Source: Haplomitrium mnioides | Taxonomy: Eukaryota; Marchantiophyta; Haplomitriopsida; Calobryales | Reading direction: 5' to 3' | NCBI GenBank assembly: GCA_049999725.1 | Contig: JBNGIS010020609.1 | Span: 1-39,315 of the forward strand | Length of the DNA: 39,315 bases | Shown: piece by piece, positions 10,225 through 19,872 of the stretch | How positions within the stretch are numbered: the first letter of the stretch is position 1 | How the letters are laid out: the number at the start of each line of letters is the position of its first letter | Program-made: the position numbers and the translations under genes | The notes under the pieces: model-generated | Seen by the model: the letters and a program-made list of their open reading frames with translations, nothing else | The model's database searches: none | What the model was told of the DNA's origin: nothing

Positions 10225-10614
10225 TATAATAGTGCAAGCATAAGGTTGTGCTATTTATAAGAAAATAGAGAAGAGTGAAGGAAGTGGTGGTGAGTCACTT
10301 TAAGGGTTGAGATTGGATTACTTGCCTTTGAAGTGACTTTTAGTAGAGAGTCACTTTTAGGGCTGAAATTAGAAGCGACTTGCAAGTGAAAAAAGAGTGA
10401 TGACACCCTCTACTTTTGTATAAATAGAAGGGCTTCTTAGCCCCACTCCTCATTCTGGAGTTCCTCTTGAATCACTTGGGTTCTTTGGTTGCTTAGCTTT
10501 TGCTTGCACTCTTGGTCTTAGTTTGGACCTCGAGTTGCCTTTGGTTGAAAAACTCTATTAGAGTTCACTATGAGTTCTTACTTATTTGGATTTGGTTCTT
10601 GAGATTCTTTTGCA
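10225..10614 (+). repeat. gypsy-A 3' LTR (390 bp)
   Basis: Co-linear with 6297-6685. The start has mutated from TG to TA; the end is TTTTGCA. TATAAATA is at 10419-10426. Most differences from the 5' LTR are C/T or G/A transitions, as expected from decay of methylated cytosines. Confidence 0.87.
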
Positions 10615-11720
10615 TCTTATAATCGTTCTATATACTGGTTATTGCCACAAGAGTTGGAAGAGCTTTGCAAGACCTTGAAGGATCTTCCTAAGAAGGATTT
10701 CATTCATCATAGTACTTCATCTTGGAGAACACCGGTATTCTTTGTACCAAAGAAGAATGGTGAATTTTATCTTTGTACAGATTATGGAGGTTTTGAACAA
10801 TCAATCACTAAAGAATGCTTATCATTTACCACATATTGATGATTTGTTGGATCAATTGAGTGGTGCACAAGGTATGGCATTTTGAGTGGAAGTTTCTTAT
10901 ATTTGGTCTCACCAATGGTTCGGCTATATTCATGGATCAAATGCATTGAATTTTTGGTGGGTTGTTACATAAGTCAATTTTGGTATTCTTGGTTGACATT
11001 TTTAATTTTAGTAAAACTAAAGCTGAACATCGCGATCATCTGAAAGAAATAATACAAAGGTTGCGTAATTTGAAGTTTTATTGCAAGAGATCCAAGTGTA
11101 AATTTTGGAAGCAATAGGTTACTTACCTAAAGCACAAGGTGTATGGAGATGGTATCAATATGGAGGAAGAGAAAATTAAGGCTATCATAGAATTGCCAAC
11201 ACCAAAGGAGGCAAAGGAAATTAGAGCCTTCAATGGATTGGCAAGCTTCTATTGATGATTCATTTATTACTATGCACATATTGCTGCACCACTTATAGAT
11301 CTACTAGGCAAGGAGGCCAAGTTTCAAAAGACCACCAAAAGAGCAAGTGACATTTCAATATCTTAAGGATGCAGTCTCTTCTCGTCATATTCTACAACTA
11401 TATGATCCAAAAGCACGTTTTATAGTTGATTTTGATGCTTCTAATTTTGCTATTGGAGCAGTTTTGCAACAAGAGTTTGAGGATGGACTTCATCCAATTG
11501 CCTTCGTGTCAAGCAGATTAAATGCGGCGGAGAGAAATTATTCTATAAAGGATCGAGAGCAATTGGCAATGGTTTATGCCACCAAAGTGTGGAGACACTA
11601 TCTTTTGGGAAGACCTATGCTTTTGTGCACAAATCACAAGTCATTGTTGTAAGAAATTCATCAAGAAAATATGAAAACTCGCCATCACCGATGAGAAGAT
11701 CAATTACAACTCTTCGATAT
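10615..11720 (+). pseudogene. gypsy-2 reverse transcriptase and RNase H segment
   Basis: This is the continuation of gypsy-2 behind gypsy-[32 protein letters not shown] (10730-10785), ILVFLVDIFNFSKTKAEH (~10977-11030), then RNase H as a 101-codon open frame (11347-11652: VDFDASNFAIGAVLQQ, AAERNYSIKDREQLAMVYATKVWRHYLLGRPM). The first catalytic aspartate of the RT FxDD motif is V (10992-10994), so the enzyme is dead by substitution as well as by stops. About 150 bp of RT, including SKLDL and the following strand, are missing near 10865. It is cut at 11720 by B-c. Confidence 0.82.
11716..11720 (+). repeat. Target site duplication of B-c, left copy (GATAT)
   Basis: GATAT before TGTCAGCC; repeated exactly at 15712-15716. 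In gypsy-A the uninterrupted site reads CTTTGATGTTAAG (about 9215), consistent with an empty site. Confidence 0.9.
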
Positions 11721-12522
11721 TGTCAGCCAGTGCTTTGGAGCATTCAAGCAGAATTCACAGAATCAGAAGCATCAGCGACCCAAATGCTCTTTAGCAAGTG
11801 TGAAGTCCTCGCAGGAACAACTGATTACCTCAAACATCTGATAAGAGTAGGGTGCATGAGTCTTGGGAGGGAGACAGGATCATGGCGGAGGAGAGGAGGA
11901 AGGAGAGCAGGGATCGCCAGCCAGAGGAGAGGCCCCATTTTCATATTCGAAGCAGGCCAGCGGGAATCCGTGGGCCTAAGGAGGATGTGGGGATGGGAGT
12001 TGGGGAGAAGGAGCAGACTCAACACCCATGGCGAGGCGATCACAGGAGGAAGAAGAAGGGATCAGCAACAAGGAAGCCCGAAGGCACTCCGAAGGAAGGC
12101 AGATCGCGGGGGTCCTGCAGCGGCCACAAAACTGGGAAACAAGCATCAGGAGTTGACAAGGAGGAGGTGAGATCTTCACGAGGGCGAGCAAGGCCAGGGA
12201 AGAGGGACGCCTCGATCCCGCAAGCAAGAGCGAGCCCTGCAGAGGCCGATCGAACGATTCGTCCAAGTCGGTAAGTCCTGGCGAAAGAGTGAAGTCCCCA
12301 AGAGGTCCCGGGAGATTCCACGGAAACGTGGCGTCTCCAGAGGCCTTCGCGGGATTCCACGGACTACGTGGCAGGGCCAAGAGGCCCGCGGATCTGCGGA
12401 AAGGCGCCTCCCTAAGTAGGGAGCCACTTAATGGGGTTCCGAAGCGTCTTACGACATTGGGAACCCGGTTAAGAGAGATCCGTGAGGAACCCAACAAGGA
12501 GGCAAGGAAAGGGGCCCGAAAA

Positions 12523-12796
12523 GAGAGAAAAAATTCTGGAAACCTTTGACAGAACCTGGGGTGCTAGGCATTTTCTCTGTATCCATGATGAAGACAATGT
12601 TTACTGGAATCTGGATGTTAGTAGTAATATGGATTGAGGGTATTGGCCTGCTGTGGTTTACTAGGCTTGATCCCGAAAGGGATTGATGGGTTGCTGTTTT
12701 TGCCGCTCGGCCTGATTCCTGGCCGCGGTTGTTCCTTTGATGCTTGAAAGTTAATAAAGCTGTTAACTTTCGGTCAAAAAAAAAAAGAAAAAAAAA
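12523..12796 (+). mobile_element. Short poly(A)-tailed retroposed insert (LINE 3'-end type) inside B-c
   Basis: The sequence is absent from the equivalent place in B-b (about 3245). It ends in AATAAA (12753-12758) followed 16 bp later by an A-rich tail (12776-12796). Imperfect flanking repeats AAAGGGGCCCGAAAA (12508-12522) and AAAAGGGTCCAAAA (12793-12806) look like an aged target duplication. These are hallmarks of LINE-machinery retroposition with 5' truncation. A stem-forming segment (ATCCCGAAAGGGAT, about 12671-12684) is present. Whether the source is an L1-type LINE 3' UTR, a SINE or an mRNA cannot be told here. Confidence 0.72.
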
Positions 12797-13568
12797 GGGT
12801 CCAAAACAACGATCTATCGCGGGTTTGGCCGAAGGAAATCGGGAGAGTGCCGGAAGGGCGATATATTGGAGATCCAAGAGGAGGAAGAGCGCAGAAGCCG
12901 AAGGGGCGACCTATCGCAGATTTGCCAAAGAGAAAACAAAGAGGATAGCCGAAAGGGGGACTGATCCCTGATCTGACCGAACAAGGACGAGTGAAGGCGA
13001 AAAGGCGACTTGTCGGCAAACTGGTTCGAACGACACGCAGGTGTGGCAAAGCGGTGACCCAGCGCAGACCGTCCAACAGAAAGAAGGCTGAGCCAGAAGG
13101 GCAATATGGCGCCTATTCGGTGGGGGGAAACGAAGGGCACGGCAAAATCACGATATGTCGGCGAATCGGCAAGCGAGATGAGAGCGGCCGGAAAACAAAG
13201 CTAACGCCGGTGCGACCGACGGAGGAATTACCGGTGCCGAAAGGGTGACACTTTGCCGCTTCGGCATCCAAAAAGGTAAAAGTTCGATGGGGTGCGGCAG
13301 AAAGTTCGAAAGGGCCTTGTAGTTCTTATAGCAAGCTTTACAAAGTGTTAACGGAGCTAACCTCAGGCGCGAGCAGTTCTTACTTCGGAGGTACATCGAA
13401 ACGGCAACATTGACACCGTTCTTATTTGGCGAGCAGGGGAAGTCCGTGGCGGTTCAACGGATGACGTGGTGAGCGTAGGAAGTCCGCGGGAGGGCTTCAG
13501 AGACGTGGCGTGCTGAGGAGCCGGGGGGTGTTTCCGAAGGTCAACTTTGGAAGAAGGGGCCGCGTGAC

Positions 13569-13800
13569 AGTCCGCCTACCCCTTTGCGGGGCGGCGTCGG
13601 ACGGCGCCCTTCGGAAGACGTGGCGACTGCAGGGACCTCGAGGCATTTCACGGGACACGCGGCGCTTGGAGAGAAGTTCACTCGACCTCGGGCAGCGTGC
13701 GAGTCAACTACAGAAGGAGAAGTCAGCGCGGCGGTCGGCCTACCCCCTTGCGGGGCGGCGTCGGACGGCGGTGCAGCGGACGACGTGGCGCAAGGAGGAG
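13569..13800 (+). repeat. Two copies of the GC-rich module in B-c
   Basis: Copies start near 13569 and 13733 (164-bp spacing) and match the modules at 4041-4380 in B-b. Each contains CCCCTTTGCGGGGC-type complementary C and G runs and ends near ACGTGGCG. Confidence 0.7.
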
Positions 13801-14250
13801 AAAGAGGTATCTACGGGGGAATCTTAGGAGATTCCTTGCAGCTGGTTCCGTTGGGCACTTCGGAAGTCGGCTCCAAAGGCCTCTTCGGACTTGGTTCTGC
13901 AGGAATCTGCGGAATCTCTTCCCGTCAGATTCCTCGTGGCTCTTCTTCCAAGTTACCGTTGTCCTTGGATTTTCTTCGACCAACTGCTGGACACGCGGTG
14001 CTTGCTCCCATCCCGTGGGAACGGGATTACCTACAGTGAAGCCACGCGTCATCGTCCCCTGTTTCGAGCCAACGGCAATAACGACTATTCATCGGATCTG
14101 GTGTCAAAGGGCAACGCGCGAGGGAAGTATATATCGGTTGTCTTCTAAATTCTTTGGGTTGATGCACAAGAAATCTCAGGGCGCGGGGCGACTGCATGCG
14201 AAGGGGAATCGCAACGTCGGGGGGTTGGGATCTGAATTCACTGAGAAGAC

Positions 14251-14640
14251 AACGTGAAGCAGGGGTACTCGCTCAAGGGGAACCGAAGGATTTAGAGGAG
14301 GACTGGGGGGAGACCCAGGTGACCTCATCCTTGCAGACGGACAAGGGCGGAGGGTTACTGATACGGTGTTTTCGATTGTATTCTAGTCAGTCTGGACTTT
14401 GGGAGAGGCCACCATGGGAGGACTTGGGGTCGTCTCTGCATTCTCTATGTAGAAGCATCACGACTTGAGGACAAGGAAACCGCAACGAGGGGCAGCTGGA
14501 GTGGGAATTCAGTGAGGAGCTACGTGAAGCAGGGGTACTCGCTCAAGGGGAACCGGAGGATTTAAAGGAGGACTGGGGGGAGACCCAGGTGACCTCATCC
14601 TTGTAGGCGGACCAGGGCGGAGGGTTACTGATACATAGCT
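14251..14640 (+). repeat. 270-bp-period tandem duplication in B-c
   Basis: GTGAAGCAGGGGTACTCGCT at 14255 and 14525 starts each copy; both run to a GGGTTACTGATAC end. It is the same duplication as in B-b. Confidence 0.8.
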
Positions 14641-14733
14641 TCGGAGGGATTCCGGCCAGTTATGACTTCGAGAGAGGCCGCCAAGTGAGGAGCTTGGGGT
14701 TGTCTCTGCCGTTCCTTGTGCGTGAGCATCAGC

Positions 14734-14757
14734 CCAGAGTGTTCGAGGACACTCTGG
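14734..14757 (+). repeat. Inverted repeat (9-bp arms) in B-c
   Basis: CCAGAGTGT (14734-14742) and ACACTCTGG (14749-14757), the counterpart of the B-b hairpin at 5320-5344. Confidence 0.75.
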
Positions 14758-15711
14758 TGTGTTAATTCTCAAGTGGAGTTGAGAGGAGGGGGGTTGTGCC
14801 AGTGCCGGTGCACTGGGCATAGTAAGACCCATCGAGGCTCGAGGGTGGAGTGGGCTACCGGCAGCTGGTAAAGCTGTCTTTCAGAGGTGGAAGTAAAAGA
14901 AACTCTCTTCCTAGCCTGAGGAAGTAAAAGCAGGGCTTCTCGCGAGGGAAGTTAAAAAACTATCTGGAGTGGAGGGTGTGTGGGTTGCTGGGCTGCAGTT
15001 GTAAGGCAGCGGGATTCACAAGGGAAGTATACATAGTTAGAATTCCAGAGGGCCTTCAAGGACTCTGTTTTCTCTTGCATATAGTGTACATATGTGTTGT
15101 TTATATATGTGTAGTTAGATTTCATTTCTGCATGTGTGTCCCTTTGAGTTCTTAGATTAGTGGACATCAGATTAGCTGAGCAGACCCTGGGAACACACTT
15201 GAAGAGGGAGTCCAATCCCTTGACACAAGTCTGGTTTCCTGGAGGTGAATGCTCTCTGTTCCTCATCCTATTTGCATAGTTAGGAATTAGTGCAGCTTAG
15301 GAATTACTTAGGAATAGTTGTATCAGACCTGTGACCACCCTGAAAGGGGGAGTCCAGAGCTGTTGTGTGTTCAGCTATGCAGGTCACCAGCACCATTCTG
15401 CCCAAGCACAAATAAGGTGGCAGGGCCTAAGTCATTGGGTCCTAAGAATAAAGAGGAAGAATCACACAAGCTAGCTGGGTGTTATGGATGTGGACCTGTG
15501 TGTGCATGGAATGAATGGCTGACTTGAGTGTGTGAAGAAGAGGAGTGAGAAAAGCACAACAGGCCTGTAAGGAGAGGAAGAGTCCTTAAGGTTTGAAAGC
15601 GGTAACTGGCGAGGGGCCATCTCAGAAAAGAACCCCAAAGCCTGCAAACCTGTCCTCCCCTGCATCGAAACGGGGCCTGAAAAGGTTAAGGTCTGGAACA
15701 GGGGAGCGACA

Positions 15712-15716
15712 GATAT
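15712..15716 (+). repeat. Target site duplication of B-c, right copy (GATAT)
   Basis: Exact match to 11716-11720; gypsy-2 sequence resumes immediately (CAAGCTAGAGCACAAGC, the end of the RNase H region). Confidence 0.9.
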
Positions 15717-17231
15717 CAAGCTAGAGCACAAGCTTGGAAGGTTCCCACACCATTCTTGATGCATTGTCACGAAGGTCAAATCATCAAGTGAATACAATGG
15801 AGGTGGTTAACATGAGTACATTACATTTGGATGAGACAACTAGTGGGAGTTATCGGTAGAAACTACAAGAAAGTACTTTTTTTTTTCAGTCTTGTTTGGG
15901 CACGATTAGCCGTCAAAGATGGTGAGTATCATTCTTTTTCTATTCAAGATGGTATTATCTCTCAAGGCTATCAAATATATGTTTCGTAAGATGATACGCT
16001 TCGAATGACTTGTTTACAAGAAGCGCAAGACATTCCTATCTTATGGCATCTTGGAGTAGATAAAACTATAGAGTTGCTTCAGCGCACTTGGTGGTGGCCT
16101 AACTTGGCTTAAGATGTTTGTGGTTTTGTTTGTTTGTGTGAAAGTTGTCAACAAAGCAAAGCTTCAAATCAAAAACCAACAGGACTTCTTCAACCGCTAC
16201 CAATTCTTACAACTTGTTGGAGGCATGTAAGTTTGGATCTTATCACTTCACTTCCAACTACGCATCGTGGGTTTACTACTATTGGGGTTTTTGTGGACAA
16301 ACTCAGCAAGCAGATTTACTTAGCACCAACAGAGGCTATAGTAGATGCTTCATAATTGGCAAAAAATTACTTTGGTACTACTTTCCATCATTATAATATC
16401 TGATAGAGATCCACATTTCATTGGAAAATTTTGGTGAGAGTTGTTCAAACTTTTAAGAACCAAAATCTATTTGTCTACAACCTATTATCCTCAAATAGAT
16501 GGGAAAACATGGCGCACTATTTGTATTATAGACGGTATGCTTTGTGCTTTCATCAATGTTCATCACATCAACTTGGATGGTTTCTTACCAATTGCAAAAC
16601 TCGCTTAAAACAACTCCAAACAAGCAAGTACTGGGTTTTCTCTTTTCTTTCTTAATCTAGGTCAACATCCTCTCTCAATGGTTTGCTTTCTTCTTTTTTT
16701 TCTTCTAATGTTCCAAGTATTTTTGTCTTTTTGTCTCGTTTATCTTTTTCTTTGCAAGATACACGCAACCATCTTATTGTTGCTTAAAATCAGCAAAAAC
16801 AATATGTCAATACCCATTGTCATGATTTCTCTTATATTTTAGGTGACTAATTTATGTTATCTACTCACGATCTCTCATTGTCTCTAGATACTTAAGCTTG
16901 TAAGTTATCCCCTGCTTGGATTGGTCCTTTCTCTATTTCTCATTTCTCTAAACTTAAGCCTTTTATTCCTAGTCCATCTTCTTTTCCAAATCATGTTCAA
17001 CTTCCTCTTCTAGCTATTGTTCTTGATGATCATGAAGAATTTGAAGTGGACTGTATTTTGGTGAAAAGGGTTTTCAAGCGAGAGAGACGTCCACAAGTTC
17101 AATACAAGGTTTTGTAGACAGGCTATCCACTTCATGATGGTACTTGAGAACCTTATTTAAATCTTCATAATGCTCAAAAGACTATTCAAAATTTTTAAAG
17201 TTGCGGCAATGACAAGAACATCATCGATTAG
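15717..17231 (+). pseudogene. gypsy-2 integrase and chromodomain segment
   Basis: The zinc-binding part reads LWHLGVDKTIELLQRTWWWPNLA ... CESCQQSKA (about 16040-16165). The catalytic core has LDLITSLPTTHRGFTTIGVFVDKLSK (about 16230-16310) and, in another frame, ISDRDPHFIGKFW (~16395-16435), so two of the three catalytic acidic residues are visible. The C-terminal half is badly eroded (16490-16980). The chromodomain (17035-17231) retains ILVKRV and VQYKVL, but two tryptophan codons have become stops. This part preserves the integrase region that gypsy-A lost. Confidence 0.78.
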
Positions 17232-17244
17232 AAGGTGGGGATTA
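17232..17244 (+). promoter_or_regulatory. Polypurine tract of gypsy-2
   Basis: AAGGTGGGGATTA between the TAG ending the chromodomain and the LTR; same position as in gypsy-A. Confidence 0.7.
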
Positions 17245-17661
17245 AGTAATAGTATGAGCATAAGGTTTTGCTATTTGTAAGAAAGTAGAGAGGAGTAAAA
17301 GAAGTGGTAGAGGGTCACTTTTAAGGTTGATTTGAGATAAGATTACTTGCCTTTGAAGTCATTTTTAGAGTTTTAGGGTTGAAATTAGAAGTGACTTCTA
17401 AGTGATCAATTTAGGGTTGAAATTGGAAGTGATCTGTAAGTGAAGACAGAGGGATGACACCTTCTTCTCTTGTATAAATAGAAGGGCTTCATAGGCCCTC
17501 TTTTCATTCTAAAGTGCTTTCAATTCAGTTTGGCTCTTTGGTTGCTTGGCTTTGGCTAGTACTCTTGGCTTTTGTTTGCTTGTTGGCTTTGAGTTGTATA
17601 ACTCTATTGGAGTTATCTTGAAGTTGTTACTCATTTGAAAGTTGGCATGTGAGTTTTTTTA
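17245..17661 (+). repeat. gypsy-2 3' LTR (~417 bp)
   Basis: Co-linear with the gypsy-A LTRs over most of its length, with TATAAATA at 17473-17480 and the CTCTATT(A/G)GAGTT near-palindrome near its end. The first base pair has mutated (AG for TG) and the last bases are uncertain. It is longer than the gypsy-A LTRs, partly through a local duplication around 17360-17430 (repeated GGGTTGAAATT..AAGTGA words). Confidence 0.75.
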
Positions 17662-18310
17662 TAATCTGTGTATAGTCTTTAACTACAAGACGCGTATTTT
17701 ATCTACAATTTTTCTTTTAACATTACGTTTTTTGACAAATATCCACCGATAACCAATCAAGTGGGTGTCAAGAGGTGTGAGGATAACATGTCCAAACACT
17801 TTCTTTTGGATCATAAAATCCAATTATGAATTCATTTCTTTTTTTTCTATTTTGGCCTACTAGGGCTGTTTTGTGCCTCTTTAATAGTTCTTGAATTAGG
17901 GAGAATATCAAAAATAGTCTAAGAAATCAGATAGAAGAAATGATCATCTATTTGCACTCTCTCCTCTTCCAAATGATCCCAATATTCATATAGTAAATAG
18001 AAACTTCTTCATTCTCTGGGATCGCTATAGGAGTAATAATCGGTTGAGGTATATGTGTATTAAATGATGATGAAACATCTTTAGAAGGTAATATCCTTTG
18101 AGTAGAAACTTTTTGTCGGGGTTGAGAGTCTTTGACACCTAAAAAATATCCTTTCTTTACCCTTGGTGGCTGATCATGTGTTGGTTTTGTTAACTCTTGC
18201 AAATGTGGAGGGACATTCTTAGCACGTATGTGTGATCTAGTCACATTTGCAATCTCATTGAATGAGTTTGGCAATTGTTCAACTGTTTTGGTCAAATGTA
18301 ATAGCATATT
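17662..18310 (-). pseudogene. copia-1 RT N-terminus and integrase-RT linker
   Basis: The minus strand at about 17670-17830 matches the copia-2 sequence coding MIQRKVFRLVVP...YQWIFIKKRNAKGKVVRYKARLVAKGYTQ. Between 17948 and 18307 an open frame gives the variable linker between integrase and RT (proline- and serine-rich, with TRSHIRAKNVPPHLQELTKP-type sequence). Only the first ~70 residues of RT are present. Confidence 0.72.
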
Positions 18311-18369
18311 AACTTCACCTTTACATTTCCTTGTTCTTTGTAATTATTCCATAAAGTAGATGATGTCAC

Positions 18370-19430
18370 TCATTCTAATTCTTTTGGTATTGAGGATAAT
18401 TTATTTTGTTCCTTAAATAAAGATGGAAAAATGTTCTTATAGAAATGGAAATCTACAAATTTGGCTTGAAATACATTTGCTGTGGATGGTTCTAGAGAGC
18501 TTATAGTCAAAGGAGAATCATATCCTATATATATGCCTTTATGTCTTTGAGGACTTGTCTTAGTCTGTTTTAGTCCCAAAATAGGTACAAAGATTTGGCA
18601 TCCGAAAACATGAAGGAGAGATAAGGTGGGAGTAGTCCTAAAGGCAAGATGGTGAGGAGTAAAGGAATTAAATGATGATGGCTGATATTTTAAAAGTGAT
18701 GCACTAGGTAATACTACATGACCTCAAGCTAAAACCGAAAATTTGGTTTGCACTAGCATGGGTTGTGCAATCATCTGTATGTTGTGTATTACTCATTCAA
18801 CAATGGCATTAAGGAAATGGACATGCGCTACTAAGTATTGGATATCTATGCATAGGTCGTACAAAAGTCATCAAAAGTCTTAGAGGTGAATTTTTCTGCA
18901 TTGTCTATTCTTAGAATTTTAATCGAGTTATTTGGAAGTTGATCTTTCAATTTTAGAATATGTGTGAGAATTCCAAGAAAGACTAATTTTTGGGTAGAAA
19001 GTAAAGAGACTTGTGACCATTTAGATGAAGCACATATGATTACCAAAAATATCAAAATGGTTCACTCGGTGGGTCTATAGGACCACATACATCAACATGT
19101 ATTCATTCAAGAAATTTTAGTATATCCATAATAGTCTTGGATATCGTTGGTCAAAGAAACAATTTTCCTTGAGAACATGCACTGCATGGTTGTGTAATCA
19201 ATTGGGGGCTAGCGCTAGTAGAAATGTTGCAAGTCATTTCATTATTTTGTGAAACATGGTGGTGCCTAGATGTCCCAAACATTTATGCCATAAATCCTAT
19301 TAATCAATTTGTGATGCAGCGGTATGAAATGTATGTATTTGTGTGACATAAAATCCAAATGGGTAAGCAAATAGTGTTTTCTTTATTATCATATCCTCAT
19401 GAGTCTTTTGCAAAATATGAAAGACTTAAT
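18370..19430 (-). pseudogene. copia-1 integrase, decayed
   Basis: An open piece at 18846-19055 reads VIICASSKWSQVSLLST ... IKILRIDNAEKFTSKTFDDFC, the copia integrase core with the second catalytic aspartate (RIDNA). Another at 18370-18579 carries the typical integrase C-terminal motif (QRHKGIYIGYDSPLTISSLEPST..VFQAKFVDFHFY). The N-terminal H-H zinc part is traceable around 19180-19350. Stops and frameshifts separate the parts. Confidence 0.8.
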
Positions 19431-19872
19431 GATCTCTATGAGTACTAGTATGAATATGGAAATTATTGCCACTTTTGTTCTTAAAGCTTATCAAATTTCT
19501 AGTAGCACTAGGTGCATAGATAGCATATTTGATACTAAGAACTGTCCCTTGTGGTAAAATAATCTTCACAGGTCCATGCCCTTCTTCAATGTGATTACTT
19601 CCCATTATTGTTGTCATTTTTCGACTTGATGGTGTAATCTGTGAGAAGTATGATCTGCATTTCAATATTGTGTGAGTACTTCCACTCTCAATAATGCATG
19701 TTTTGTTGTCCTTAAGAGGAAGAACCTGAGAACTATATGTGATCATATGGTTTTTTGTCAGATCTATGTTGTTTGCAATGTAATCACACAAGGTCTCCTC
19801 CTTTTCCAAAAATATCCCATGAATCTTAGGTTGTACAACATTTTTTTTACTCTGGTTAAATAAAGAAACCAA
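19431..19872 (-). pseudogene. copia-1 protease, active-site Asp changed to Glu
   Basis: A 148-codon open frame (19426-19872) covers the protease: CIIESGSTHTILKCRSYFSQITPS...GTVLSIKYAIYAPSATRNLIS. The catalytic D of D-S-G-S-T is E here (codon GAG at 19687-19689 on the minus strand). Copia-2 keeps GAC at the same place (35347-35349). A C-to-G change in one codon explains it. Confidence 0.8.

Larger units (their letters stand above)
6297..10614 (+). mobile_element. gypsy-A: Ty3/gypsy chromovirus with both LTRs, inserted in gypsy-2
   Basis: The 4318-bp element runs from TGTAATAGCAC to TTTTGCA. It has a 5' LTR (6297-6685), a primer site (6687 on), decayed gag, protease, reverse transcriptase, RNase H, a mostly deleted integrase, a well-preserved chromodomain, a polypurine tract and a 3' LTR (10225-10614). 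Flanking CCTTA (6292-6296) and TCTTA (10615-10619) are a 5-bp duplication with one mismatch. The host gypsy-2 sequence resumes directly behind it, in its protease-RT linker. Many stops make it non-autonomous. By eye the LTRs differ at about 38 of 390 positions, so it is an old insertion. Confidence 0.88.
11721..15711 (+). mobile_element. Family B copy B-c, complete TG...CA element, 3991 bp
   Basis: Begins TGTCAGCC, ends GGAGCGACA, with exact 5-bp duplication GATAT. It is co-linear with B-b apart from indels: one fewer GC-rich module, and an extra ~274-bp poly(A)-tailed insert (12523-12796). Landmarks are the 270-bp duplication (14251-14640), a hairpin (14734-14757), a TATA-like AT stretch (15078-15115) and AATAAA (~15447). 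Open frames seen in one copy are shifted in the other and differences fall on all codon positions, so no protein is supported. Best reading: a long solo LTR or large non-autonomous LTR element. Confidence 0.82.

Noticed and set aside
12776-12796. A-rich run read as a simple microsatellite
   Set aside because: It follows AATAAA and is flanked by imperfect direct repeats of the insert, so it is better explained as a retroposition tail.
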